A DNA stretch of 37,521 bases from Sunxiuqinia sp. (GTDB lineage Bacteria; Bacteroidota; Bacteroidia; Bacteroidales; Prolixibacteraceae): positions 1 to 37,521 of the forward strand of contig JAGXIR010000190.1 in the NCBI GenBank assembly GCA_024635605.1, read 5' to 3'. Made by a program: the position numbers and the translations under genes. Shown piece after piece: positions 1 to 7,733 of this stretch; position 1 is the stretch's first letter, and each line of letters starts with the position of its first letter. The notes under the pieces are model-generated. The model ran no database searches. It was given only the letters and a program-made list of their open reading frames with translations, and was not told the origin of the DNA.

Positions 1-282
1 AGTAGATTTTTGTTCCATGATTAATATGATTTATTGGTACACAACAAATATATTGGATTTTTCAGAAGTAAGGTCACGTACCTGTTTATTATTTACGCAA
101 CTATTATTCTCCCTAAATACTAAACATACGAAATATGACAATAACTGGCTTACCTCACCTGCACTTGACCACGCGATAGTTTTGTTTGGATAAAATTCAG
201 AAAAAAACGATGAAAGATTTACCTGATCAATAATCGATTAGAAAACCCAGCTCAAAAAAAACACGCCCAATAGCAAATTTCG
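1..282. other. AT-rich gene-free stretch
   Basis: No reading frame of useful length, RNA fold or repeat stands out here. The stretch is AT-rich and runs up to the promoter of the SRP RNA. It may hold the 3' side of a gene lying outside the window, but I cannot recognise one. Confidence 0.5.
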
Positions 283-313
283 TTTGCCGGATGTCCATTT
301 TTTTCTACTTTTG
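283..313 (+). promoter_or_regulatory. Bacteroidota promoter of the SRP RNA unit
   Basis: TTTG at 283-286 is followed, after exactly 19 bases, by TACTTTTG at 306-313. This matches the Bacteroidota primary-sigma consensus TTG-N19-TAnnTTTG. The SRP RNA helix begins at 319, where a start site 5-7 bases after the -7 box is expected. The RNA start and the promoter boxes therefore support each other. Confidence 0.8.
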
Positions 314-318
314 TCGCC

Positions 319-415
319 GGGTAAGTCCTGTGCGACCAGCTCCCGCTGAATCCCCCCAGGGTCGGAAGGCAGCAAGGGTAGGTGGTTGTAGCGGTGCGAC
401 ACAGGTAGCTTACCC
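319..415 (+). ncRNA. ffs: Bacterial small SRP RNA (4.5S type)
   Basis: The RNA scaffold of the signal recognition particle, which binds the Ffh protein and targets nascent membrane and exported proteins. The ends GGGTAAG (319-325) and CTTACCC (409-415) pair, continuing with CCTGTGCGACC against GGTGCGACACAGG. The apical part carries the conserved Ffh-binding internal loop, seen as GGTCGGAAGGCAGCAAGGG at 360-378. The length of about 97 bases fits the short hairpin form without an Alu domain. It lies 4 bases upstream of tRNA-Thr and may be co-transcribed with the tRNAs. Confidence 0.93.
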
Positions 416-419
416 ACTT

Positions 420-493
420 GCCGAATTAGCTCAGTTGGTCAGAGCACGTGATTTGTAATCTCGGGGTCCTCAGTTCGAATCTGAGATTCGGCT
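420..493 (+). tRNA. tRNA-Thr (TGT)
   Basis: A full cloverleaf: acceptor GCCGAAT pairs with ATTCGGC, the D-arm contains AGCTCAGTTGGTCAGAGC, and the T-arm contains GTTCGAATC. The anticodon loop TTTGTAA (452-458) gives anticodon TGT at 454-456. The 3' CCA is not encoded. It is the first of three tRNAs in the order Thr-Tyr-Gly. Confidence 0.97.
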
Positions 494-523
494 CAAAATA
501 AGGAGAAATCCAATTGGTAAAAA

Positions 524-558
524 ACCAAATTCCAAATCACCGGGATTTGGAATTTGAA
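524..558. repeat. Inverted repeat in the Thr-Tyr tRNA spacer
   Basis: CAAATTCCAAATC (526-538) and GATTTGGAATTTG (544-556) form a perfect 13-base hairpin with a 5-base loop. The same core word (AAATTCCAAA with TTTGGAATTT) recurs in the next tRNA spacer. There is no T-run, so it is not a simple terminator. Confidence 0.7.
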
Positions 559-588
559 TAATTGGGTTTTGTTTTTTGAAATATTTCT

Positions 589-671
589 GGGGAGATACCA
601 AAGCGGCCAACTGGGGCAGACTGTAAATCTGCTGTCTCATGACTTCGTAGGTTCGAATCCTGCTCTCCCCA
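589..671 (+). tRNA. tRNA-Tyr (GTA)
   Basis: Acceptor GGGGAGA (589-595) pairs with TCTCCCC (664-670). The anticodon stem GCAGA/TCTGC encloses loop CTGTAAA with anticodon GTA at 623-625. The long variable arm, typical of class II tRNA-Tyr, explains the 83-base length. The T-arm GGTTCGAATCC is intact and no 3' CCA is encoded. Confidence 0.97.
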
Positions 672-680
672 CAAATGTTG

Positions 681-744
681 AAATTCCAAACCCTCAAATG
701 TCAAAATCCAAAATTTGAAATTTGAAACGTGGAATTTGGAATTT
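681..744. repeat. Inverted repeat in the Tyr-Gly tRNA spacer
   Basis: AAATTCCAAA at 681-690 is the exact reverse complement of TTTGGAATTT at 735-744. Further near-copies of the word AAATTTGAAATTTG lie between them. This is the same word family as in the preceding tRNA spacer, which suggests a small dispersed repeat or an RNA-processing hairpin. Confidence 0.6.
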
Positions 745-754
745 ATCAGATCTC

Positions 755-827
755 GCGGGAGTAGCTCAGCTGATAGAGCATTAGCCTTCCAAGCTAAGGG
801 TCGCGAGTTTGAATCTCGTCTCCCGCT
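755..827 (+). tRNA. tRNA-Gly (TCC)
   Basis: Acceptor GCGGGAG (755-761) pairs with CTCCCGC (820-826). The anticodon arm TTAGC-CTTCCAA-GCTAA gives anticodon TCC at 788-790. D and T arms are intact and no 3' CCA is encoded. A terminator follows a few bases downstream. Confidence 0.97.
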
Positions 828-832
828 CATAT

Positions 833-870
833 AAAAAGGTTGTCAATTTGTTTTGACAACCTTTTTTGTT
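833..870 (+). terminator. Rho-independent terminator of the tRNA unit
   Basis: AAAAAGGTTGTCAA (833-846) pairs with TTGACAACCTTTTT (853-866) around a 6-base loop, and the 3' arm runs into a T-rich tract. It directly follows tRNA-Gly and closes the SRP/tRNA unit. Confidence 0.9.
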
Positions 871-1095
871 TTTCAACAGAATCTATTGCCAATCACTATT
901 ATCTATTGAGTTTTCAACAACCAATCAAGCCTGCCTATGTTTAAACTATAGAATCAAGGACAAATCAAAAAAAAACCAAACGCAATTAATCTTCTTGCCG
1001 GCTGGAACTTTCGTGTAGTTGATGCACCGAAGATCGATCGGATAAGAACCAGACCGTTTTCAAATCGTTTCTGCGAGAGCTCTTCCTGATCGTGA
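871..1095. other. Gene-free stretch between tRNA unit and thioredoxin
   Basis: No promoter with both boxes and no convincing gene could be found. One frame around 990-1070 reads through about 30 residues but matches nothing I know. A 21-codon frame (1096-1161) follows just before the thioredoxin gene. Confidence 0.4.
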
Positions 1096-1161
1096 ATGGC
1101 CAACGCGGAAGAAATGAATGAAGACCTGACTAAGGATTTTGAGATGAAAAAAGGAGATTAA
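1096..1161 (+). other. Possible 21-residue leader peptide ahead of trx
   Basis: An ATG frame at 1096 encodes a short acidic and Lys-rich peptide ending at TAA 1159-1161, two bases before the thioredoxin ATG. The thioredoxin Shine-Dalgarno (GGAG, 1153-1156) lies inside its last codons, so translation of the two could be coupled. It may also be chance or the tail of a decayed gene. I recognise no homology. Confidence 0.25.
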
Positions 1162-1163
1162 CG

Positions 1164-1472
1164 ATGAGACAAAAGTTCAACAAAATTATCAAATCCGAAC
1201 GCCCCGTATTGGTTGATTTTTATGCTGACTGGTGCCAGCCATGCAAGGAAATACCTCCGATTTTAAAAGAAGTAAAAAGCACCTTCAAGGAAAGTATCCG
1301 GATTATTAAAGTCAATGTTGACAACAATCCGTTTATTGCCTCCCACTATCAGGTAAAAAGCATTCCTACATTAATTCTTTTCAAACGCGGATCAGTTCAA
1401 TGGACCGGAGAAGGGATTGTTGATCAATCGGAATTGAATTCAGTGATCACAAGCCACTTAAACAAAAATTAA
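1164..1472 (+). CDS. trxA: Thioredoxin
   Basis: A small cytoplasmic dithiol-disulfide oxidoreductase of 102 residues, the usual thioredoxin length. The active site is W23-C24-Q25-P26-C27, slightly different from the classical WCGPC because Gln replaces Gly. The conserved cis-proline is P68 in SIPTL, and the following strand ends in FKRG. No signal peptide is present, so it is expected to act in the cytoplasm. AAGGAG at 1151-1156 is a good ribosome-binding site at the right distance from ATG 1164. The stop codon (1470-1472) overlaps the stop of the convergent giant gene, leaving no room for a terminator. The fold call is secure; its reduction partner is unknown. Confidence 0.93.
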   Translation: MRQKFNKIIKSERPVLVDFYADWCQPCKEIPPILKEVKSTFKESIRIIKVNVDNNPFIASHYQVKSIPTLILFKRGSVQWTGEGIVDQSELNSVITSHLNKN

Positions 1473-4400
1473 TTCATGCTGCTCAAACTTTCTCTAATTG
1501 CCTTGAGTTGTTCCTGCGGATAGCTTTCGTTCGGTTTTAAACCCAAAGCTTTCTGATAATAAAACCGGGCCACACTGAAGTTATTTTCACGCATGGCTTT
1601 GTCGCCTTCCGAAATAAAGCCCTGGTACTCTTTTTCATCGGTATTCGATAATCGTTGTTGGACAATCTCCGCCACTTCTTCCAGCTTAATTTTTGGGTAT
1701 TGTTCATTGGCTTTGATCGTCAGGGATCGATTATAATAGGCTCGTGCTACCGAATAATCTTTTTTGATAAAAGCCTCATCTGCCTTAACAATCAAATCCT
1801 GGTACTCCTCTTCTTTCAACTGCGAAAGCAGCGAATTGGTCAACCGCTGAATTTCCTGAATTTGATCTTTCGGATACTGCTCCCACGACTTCACTTCGAG
1901 CGCCTTGTAATAATGAAACTTCGAAATGCTATACTGCTTTTCAGCGAAAGCCTGGTCAGCCTGTTTGATAGCTTCCTCATAAGCGGCCAACTCGTTTTGA
2001 CTCATCGTCCGGTTGATCAACTCCGAAATTTCCCTCAGTCGTTCTTTCGGATAAGTTTCGGATGGTTGCTCATTCAGGGCTTTCTGATAATAATATTGTG
2101 CCACTTTGTAGTCTTGCTGGCTGTAACTATTGTCGGCCGAGGTTATATAATCCTGATATAAGCTTGCATTAGATACATCTGTCGTCTGAACCGGCGGAGC
2201 AACTGTCTCCCCGATAGGAGGCTCAGCAACAGCGACAACCGCCTGCTGCCGCTCCAACTGATCTATTCGTACCAGTTGATCGGCCGGATATTGTTCTTGC
2301 GGTTTAATCCGGAGGGCTTCATTGTAGCGGGTTCTCGCCTGAGACCAGCTTTCGTCATTGAAAAACTGATCACCCAAACGAATAGCTTCGGCATAGCTGA
2401 CCTCGAGAGCCTCCAGCCGCTCGCTAATCAACTGAAGCTGTCCGCTCGGATAGGCCGCATCAGGTTTGTAGGAGAGTCCTTCTTCGTATCTGCTGCGTGC
2501 ATTTTGCCAGTCTTGATTAGCAAATAAACGGTCGGCCTCGCGGATGGCATTGGCATAACTGGCTTCGATGCCTTGCTTTTCAAGCATTCTAGCGCGAACG
2601 AGCTCGATCCGGCGATCCACTTCGGCGGCATTGGCGGGTAAAATTTCCTTCGCCTCATAATAGCTGTTTATCGCACTTTCGAACAGTTCATCCTGCTCCG
2701 ACTGCTCAGCTTCTGCCATTTTTTGATCGTATGCCCGTTGCCTGACTAGCTGCAACGAATCCTGTTGAGCCTGCCGAAATCGCTCCATTCGTGCGAGCGC
2801 TTCCTGCTCAATCAACAAATCAATTTGAGCAATCCGGTCTTTCGGGAACTGCTCTTCAGGAAATAGATTGAGAGCATCAACCAAATGGGTTTTAGCTGTC
2901 GCATATTCCTTCTGATCTACAGCCCGCTCGGCTTCGGCTAATGCCGCTTCATAACTTGCCCGTTTCGCCTGCAAAATAGCCTGCTGCTGTTGTGCTTCCT
3001 CTGCAGCCAATCGCGCCAGTTCTGCTCGTTGCGACATCAGATTTTCAATATCAGTAATCCGTCTTGGCGGCAATGGTTCTTCGGGCTTTAGCACAGCCGC
3101 CTCGCCAAACAGGCGCAGCGCTTCTTCCAGCTGATCGGCGTTAAAAGCTGTTTCAGCCTGCCGCATCGCTTGGGTATATTGTTGATCGATTCCCTCACGT
3201 TGCTGAATTTCAAGCAGCAGAGCATCAATTTTTGCAATTTGCTCGATCGGATAAATTTCATCCGGCTTCAGCGTATTCGCCTGTTGATAGAGATTTTTCG
3301 CCTGTTCGAACCGTGAATTATTGAAAGCCAGTTCAGCCTCCTTCAATTTCGCATCGTATTGCTGCTGAAGTCTCTCCAGCTGCAACTGATCCTGAGCCAG
3401 CTGTTCCAGAAGCTCCGTAATCCGGGCAATTTGCCCCGTAGCATACGCATCGTTTGGTTTTATTTCGAGGGCCTCGGAGTAAGCACTCTTCGACTCGCTG
3501 TAGTTTTCAGCCTGAAAAAGCTGATCGCCCGAAGCGATGGCAGCCTGGAACGCATCTTCCCGCTCTTGTGCAATTAATCGTTCAATCTCCGCCAGCTGAG
3601 CTTTCGGATAGGTTTCTTCCGGAAGCAAGCTTAAAGCCTCTTCGTAGGACGAACGAGCTTCGGCATATTGCTGATCGGCCAGCTCGGCATCCGCCCGGCG
3701 GATCACTTCGTTGTACGAAGCACGAAGCGCTTCGGCTGCCAGTCGCTCTTGCTCGATTTGGGCCAGAATGGCATCAATCTCTGTAATTTTTTGTCGTGGA
3801 TAAGGTTCATTCGATTTCAGCGTTAAAGCGGTTTGGTAGCTTTCTTTAGCCGAAGAATAATTTTCCAAATCGAAGAAAGAATCGCCTGCCTGAATAGCGG
3901 CCAGGTAATCGGCCTCGCGTTGTCTTTCGGCTTCGAGCTGAGCCAGGATTTGATCGATCCGTTGAATCTGGTTCTGAGGATGCGTTTCCTGTGGAAGAAT
4001 AGCCAATGCCTCTTGGTAACCAGTTTTGGCCTGCTCATATTCCTCCTGCTCAAAAGCCTGATCGGCCCGAGCCACCAACGCATCAAACTGCTGCTTTTGC
4101 TCCAGTTGGCGAATCATTTCTTCCGTTTCGCTGATGCGATCTTTCACCAATTGGTTTTCAGGTTTTAAAGTCAGTGCTTCCTTAAAGCCATCCAGTGCAA
4201 GCTGAAATTCATCTCGTCCAAATGCCGCTTCGGCCTTCGCCATGGTTTCATTAAATTGCTGCTCCAATCGTGCTTGTTCAGCCAAACCAGCCAAAATCTC
4301 ATCAATCTCACGAATTTGTGCTACCGGATATTCGTCTTCTTTCACTTCCAGCGCTTGGGTATAAAGCGATTTAGCCTGCTCATATGCCTCGTTTGTCTTG

Positions 4401-6031
4401 GCAGCATCCGCGCGACTCACCAAATCGGCATAGGTATTTTCCATCTCGATTCGGGCCAGTTGCTCGTCCATTTCCTGCACCCGGCTGCGCACCTCCTCGT
4501 CATCTTTAATCAGCAAGGCTTGCTGCAGCAGTTGTTTGGCCTGCTGGTATTCTTCCTGACTGGCAAACATGGCCGCTTGCTCAAGCAATTGGTTGAACTG
4601 CGACATCAGCGCCATGGCCTCGTCAATCTCAGCTATTTTTTCTTTCGGATAATTTTCATCGGGAAGAAAAGTAAGCGCCTGGCTGAAAAGCGACTTCGCC
4701 GAAACAAAATCTTCTTCACTCAACGCCTGTTCAGCATCGGCAATACGTTGGTTGTAGCTTTCCCGATTCTGTAGATCCAGCATTACACCTTCGGTTTCAG
4801 CTATTCCTTGGCTGGCCTGCTCATCGCCCGGCTTCAGAACAAGAGCCTGGCGAAAAGCGTCAAGCGCCGCCTGATAATTTCCACCCTGAAAGGCCTGTCT
4901 CCCCTGCTCCATCAGGTTGTTGTATTGTGCTTCCCGTTCGGCCAACTCCTGTTGAGCCGCCAATTCGTTGTCAATTTTGGTAATTTGTTCATTGATAAAA
5001 GCTGATTCTGATGGCTTCAACACCAGTGCTTCCTCATACAATCCGCGGGCTTCCATCCATTCGCTATTGTTGAAGAAATTCTCTGCGCGGGAAATTAAAT
5101 CATTATATTGAAGGTCGACCTGTTGTTGGGCTATCAGCTCATCAGCTTTGGCTATTTGCCCCGTAGCATAAGGATCATCCGGCTTCAACACCAACGCCTC
5201 GCCATAAAGATCTTTAGCCTGCTCGTACGATTCGCCCTGGAACAAAGCATCGGCCTGGCTGATTTTCTCCTGATAGTCCTGCTCCGCCTGCTGTCGGCGT
5301 TCTTCGGCCAGCCGCAGAGCACTCATCAAATCGTTTAACTCGGCAATACGGTCTTTGGGGTAATCACGTTCGGGGAATAAGCCACTGGCACTTTGAAACT
5401 GAGTAATGGCTTCTTCATATTTTTCTTCGGCAGTCAAGGCATTGGCTCTGGCAATTGTGCGTTGGTAATCGGCTTCGCGCTGGGCTTGCGCCGCCCGCTG
5501 CTCTTCGGTCAAAGCCCGCTCCTGTGCGCGAGCATTGGCCGCCTGCTCCTCCAGCTGAATGTCTGAGAAATAAACTTCGGAATCAAAATTGTCGATATTG
5601 GCATTATAATAAATCCTTCCGGCAGGTTTGTTCGTAAAACTTTTGTCAACGCCCGGAATTTCTTTTACCAACGAAACATCAATTTGAAAAGGAGGAAACT
5701 TACTGTCTACTTCCAATACTTCTGGTGGAACATGCGTTGAAACAATGATCATCTTTTGATAATAACCATCCTTGAAAAAAGTCATATTAAACTCATTGTT
5801 GTAGTCAAACTCAAAGCTGAAGCGTCCGTTACGCGGAGGTGTAAACGTCTGTTCTTCAACGCCATTCTTCAGAATCAAAATTTGTACATTCTCATTGTTT
5901 CCATCATCGGTACTCAGCCGGCCGGCAACGACAAAGAAATCCTGCGCCTGGGCATATCCGGCAGTACAGAGCCCCAATCCCATGATTAAAAATAAAGTAC
6001 CAATGAAAATTTTTCCCAACTTCGTTCGCAT
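1469..6031 (-). CDS. Giant exported protein with 22 TPR-like repeats
   Basis: An unrecognised protein of about 1520 residues. I start it at ATG 6029-6031, which gives a clear signal peptide (MRTKLGK, then a hydrophobic stretch ending near AYGAQAQ-type residues around 25-30) and has AGGA just upstream; an in-frame extension to 6160 would put 43 non-signal residues in front. Residues about 30-160 look like a beta-sandwich of the carboxypeptidase-regulatory kind. From about residue 195 the chain is 22 repeats of some 55-75 residues. Each has a TPR-like helix pair (Y..xI..AD..F....Y..AK..Y..AL.LKP), then YPK.QI.EID and a variable Glu/Gln/Ala-rich helix. A Pro/Val-rich linker separates repeats 18 and 19. 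No membrane anchor, OmpA domain or type IX C-terminal signal is visible. It is probably a periplasmic or outer-membrane-associated scaffold. Confidence 0.85.
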   Translation of the reverse strand: MRTKLGKIFIGTLFLIMGLGLCTAGYAQAQDFFVVAGRLSTDDGNNENVQILILKNGVEEQTFTPPRNGRFSFEFDYNNEFNMTFFKDGYYQKMIIVSTHVPPEVLEVDSKFPPFQIDVSLVKEIPGVDKSFTNKPAGRIYYNANIDNFDSEVYFSDIQLEEQAANARAQERALTEEQRAAQAQREADYQRTIARANALTAEEKYEEAITQFQSASGLFPERDYPKDRIAELNDLMSALRLAEERRQQAEQDYQEKISQADALFQGESYEQAKDLYGEALVLKPDDPYATGQIAKADELIAQQQVDLQYNDLISRAENFFNNSEWMEARGLYEEALVLKPSESAFINEQITKIDNELAAQQELAEREAQYNNLMEQGRQAFQGGNYQAALDAFRQALVLKPGDEQASQGIAETEGVMLDLQNRESYNQRIADAEQALSEEDFVSAKSLFSQALTFLPDENYPKEKIAEIDEAMALMSQFNQLLEQAAMFASQEEYQQAKQLLQQALLIKDDEEVRSRVQEMDEQLARIEMENTYADLVSRADAAKTNEAYEQAKSLYTQALEVKEDEYPVAQIREIDEILAGLAEQARLEQQFNETMAKAEAAFGRDEFQLALDGFKEALTLKPENQLVKDRISETEEMIRQLEQKQQFDALVARADQAFEQEEYEQAKTGYQEALAILPQETHPQNQIQRIDQILAQLEAERQREADYLAAIQAGDSFFDLENYSSAKESYQTALTLKSNEPYPRQKITEIDAILAQIEQERLAAEALRASYNEVIRRADAELADQQYAEARSSYEEALSLLPEETYPKAQLAEIERLIAQEREDAFQAAIASGDQLFQAENYSESKSAYSEALEIKPNDAYATGQIARITELLEQLAQDQLQLERLQQQYDAKLKEAELAFNNSRFEQAKNLYQQANTLKPDEIYPIEQIAKIDALLLEIQQREGIDQQYTQAMRQAETAFNADQLEEALRLFGEAAVLKPEEPLPPRRITDIENLMSQRAELARLAAEEAQQQQAILQAKRASYEAALAEAERAVDQKEYATAKTHLVDALNLFPEEQFPKDRIAQIDLLIEQEALARMERFRQAQQDSLQLVRQRAYDQKMAEAEQSEQDELFESAINSYYEAKEILPANAAEVDRRIELVRARMLEKQGIEASYANAIREADRLFANQDWQNARSRYEEGLSYKPDAAYPSGQLQLISERLEALEVSYAEAIRLGDQFFNDESWSQARTRYNEALRIKPQEQYPADQLVRIDQLERQQAVVAVAEPPIGETVAPPVQTTDVSNASLYQDYITSADNSYSQQDYKVAQYYYQKALNEQPSETYPKERLREISELINRTMSQNELAAYEEAIKQADQAFAEKQYSISKFHYYKALEVKSWEQYPKDQIQEIQRLTNSLLSQLKEEEYQDLIVKADEAFIKKDYSVARAYYNRSLTIKANEQYPKIKLEEVAEIVQQRLSNTDEKEYQGFISEGDKAMRENNFSVARFYYQKALGLKPNESYPQEQLKAIRESLSSMN

Positions 6032-6234
6032 ATAGTCCTGGTTTCCTTCAAAAATCTGATGGCATCTCCACCCGGTTGTAACCGTTTTTACTTTCCGTGC
6101 CAATTTAAGAAAATATCTTGTCAAAATGACTGGCAATTGCTGGCAAAGCATGAATTGCACCCTGCAAATTTCTAAAATTTCGCATTTATTCCGTTATTTA
6201 CAAACGTTAAATATTTTGCCCAAGTATAGCGTCC

Positions 6235-7698
6235 ATGAAAAGAACACCCAATTTAGCGGAAGCATTGCTCCCCATCGTCTGTCTGATTGTCCTTTTAACA
6301 ACTAATGTTTTCGTTTTCGACGATACTCTTGCGGGATCAAATCAGATTGCTTTGCTACTGGCGGCTACAGTTGCCGGAATCATTGTTCGCCGCAACGGGC
6401 AAAAATGGGAGCACACACGCAAACAAATCGTTAAAACCATTGGCTCGGCCATGCCTTCGATGTTGATTTTATTGCTGATTGGCTCACTTGCCGGCACCTG
6501 GATGATTAGTGGCGTGGTTCCGGCCATGATTTACTATGGGCTGGACATCATCAATCCAAGATTATTTCTCGTTACGGCAGTAGTTGTCAGTGCGCTGGTG
6601 TCGGTGGCCACCGGTAGCTCCTGGTCTACCATTGCTACCATTGGAGTGGCTTTGCTTGGCATTGCCAATGCGATTGGCATCAGTGAGCCAGTTGCTGCGG
6701 GAGCCATCATTTCGGGCGCCTATTTTGGCGACAAAATTTCACCCTTGAGCGACACCACCAACCTGGCACCCGCCATGGCCGGAACCGACCTGTTCACCCA
6801 TATCCGGTACATGTTTTTCACAACGATTCCAAGTCTGATCATCACCCTTGTGCTGTTTTTAATCATCGGAATCAACTATGAATTCCAATCCTCAATTACC
6901 GACATCGAACTGGTGAAATCGGCGATTGGCGAAATCTTCAATACTTCGCCCTTGTTATTTCTGGTTCCGGTCATCTTATTTGCAATCATTATCCTGAAAG
7001 TACCGCCAATTCCATCGCTGATGATTGGAACTTTGCTGGGCGGTGTGTTCGCAGTAATATTTCAACCCGAACTGGTCTGGGAAATTGCCGGACGCGGCAT
7101 GAGCTACACCAAAGCCTCGTACATTAGTTTTATGCAAGCCATGTTTGGCGATGTGTCCCTTTCAACCCAAAATGAGCATGTCAACCACCTGCTCAGCACC
7201 AGCGGAATGCGGGGGATGCTCGATACGATCTGGCTAATTCTTTCAGCCATGGTGTTTGGTGGGATTATGGAAGCCGGAGGTTTACTCTCGCGAATTACCC
7301 GGCCGATTATGAAGATGGCCAAATCGACCGGAGCACTGGTCACCTCAACGGTAGGAACGTGTATTTTTTTCAATGCCACGGCGTCGGACCAATACCTGGC
7401 CATTGTGGTTCCCGGGCGAATGTACCGCAAAGCTTACGAAGAACGTGGCCTTAAACCGGAAGTATTAAGCCGAACGCTGGAAGATTCGGGAACCATGACC
7501 TCGGTGCTTATTCCATGGAACACCTGTGGCGCAACACAATCTCGGGTGCTGGGTGTGGCCACTTTCGACTACTTACCCTACTGTTTTTTCAACCTCATCA
7601 GTCCACTGATGAGTATTTTGTTTGCTTATTTCAACATCAAAATCCGGCGGTTCGTCAAACCCGCAGGCGAGGCCGAATCGAAACCAGACACGATCTAA
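6235..7698 (+). CDS. nhaC: NhaC-superfamily Na+-coupled transporter
   Basis: An inner-membrane secondary transporter of 487 residues with about 11-12 hydrophobic segments. The family signature is clear: GDKISPLSDTTNLAP starts at residue 165, and ATGSSWSTIATIG lies at 126-136. Members exchange Na+ for H+ or, in the MetT-like branch, are predicted methionine transporters. Downstream are a DUF819 membrane protein and a methionine gamma-lyase-like enzyme on the same strand, which favours an amino acid transport role over pH homeostasis (inference). ATG 6235 gives a short cytoplasmic N-terminus before the first helix. No riboswitch fold was found in the short upstream gap. Confidence 0.88.
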   Translation: MKRTPNLAEALLPIVCLIVLLTTNVFVFDDTLAGSNQIALLLAATVAGIIVRRNGQKWEHTRKQIVKTIGSAMPSMLILLLIGSLAGTWMISGVVPAMIYYGLDIINPRLFLVTAVVVSALVSVATGSSWSTIATIGVALLGIANAIGISEPVAAGAIISGAYFGDKISPLSDTTNLAPAMAGTDLFTHIRYMFFTTIPSLIITLVLFLIIGINYEFQSSITDIELVKSAIGEIFNTSPLLFLVPVILFAIIILKVPPIPSLMIGTLLGGVFAVIFQPELVWEIAGRGMSYTKASYISFMQAMFGDVSLSTQNEHVNHLLSTSGMRGMLDTIWLILSAMVFGGIMEAGGLLSRITRPIMKMAKSTGALVTSTVGTCIFFNATASDQYLAIVVPGRMYRKAYEERGLKPEVLSRTLEDSGTMTSVLIPWNTCGATQSRVLGVATFDYLPYCFFNLISPLMSILFAYFNIKIRRFVKPAGEAESKPDTI

Positions 7699-7733
7699 AC
7701 GAACTATTCCCTATATTTGACACGCACAAACTA

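Noticed and set aside
470-830. Minus-strand frames of 75 and 97 codons
   Set aside because: They run through the three tRNA genes and their spacers; the peptide text is the antisense of tRNA sequence.
1655-5989. Many plus-strand frames of 60-172 codons
   Set aside because: They are antisense shadows of the repetitive giant gene, Leu-rich because of its Gln/Glu codons, and have no starts or families of their own.
1469-6031. Giant protein as the missing SprB-like adhesin of the PorP/SprF pair
   Set aside because: It has no type IX C-terminal signal and is all-helical repeats, unlike SprB-type beta adhesins; it is also far from the pair.
6161-6234. SAM riboswitch ahead of the NhaC-type transporter
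   Set aside because: The methionine link made it worth looking for, but the upstream gap is too short and lacks the paired arms of known SAM riboswitches.
7515-7733. Longer start for the DUF819 protein
   Set aside because: The added 73 residues overlap nhaC in another frame and do not look like membrane protein or signal sequence.
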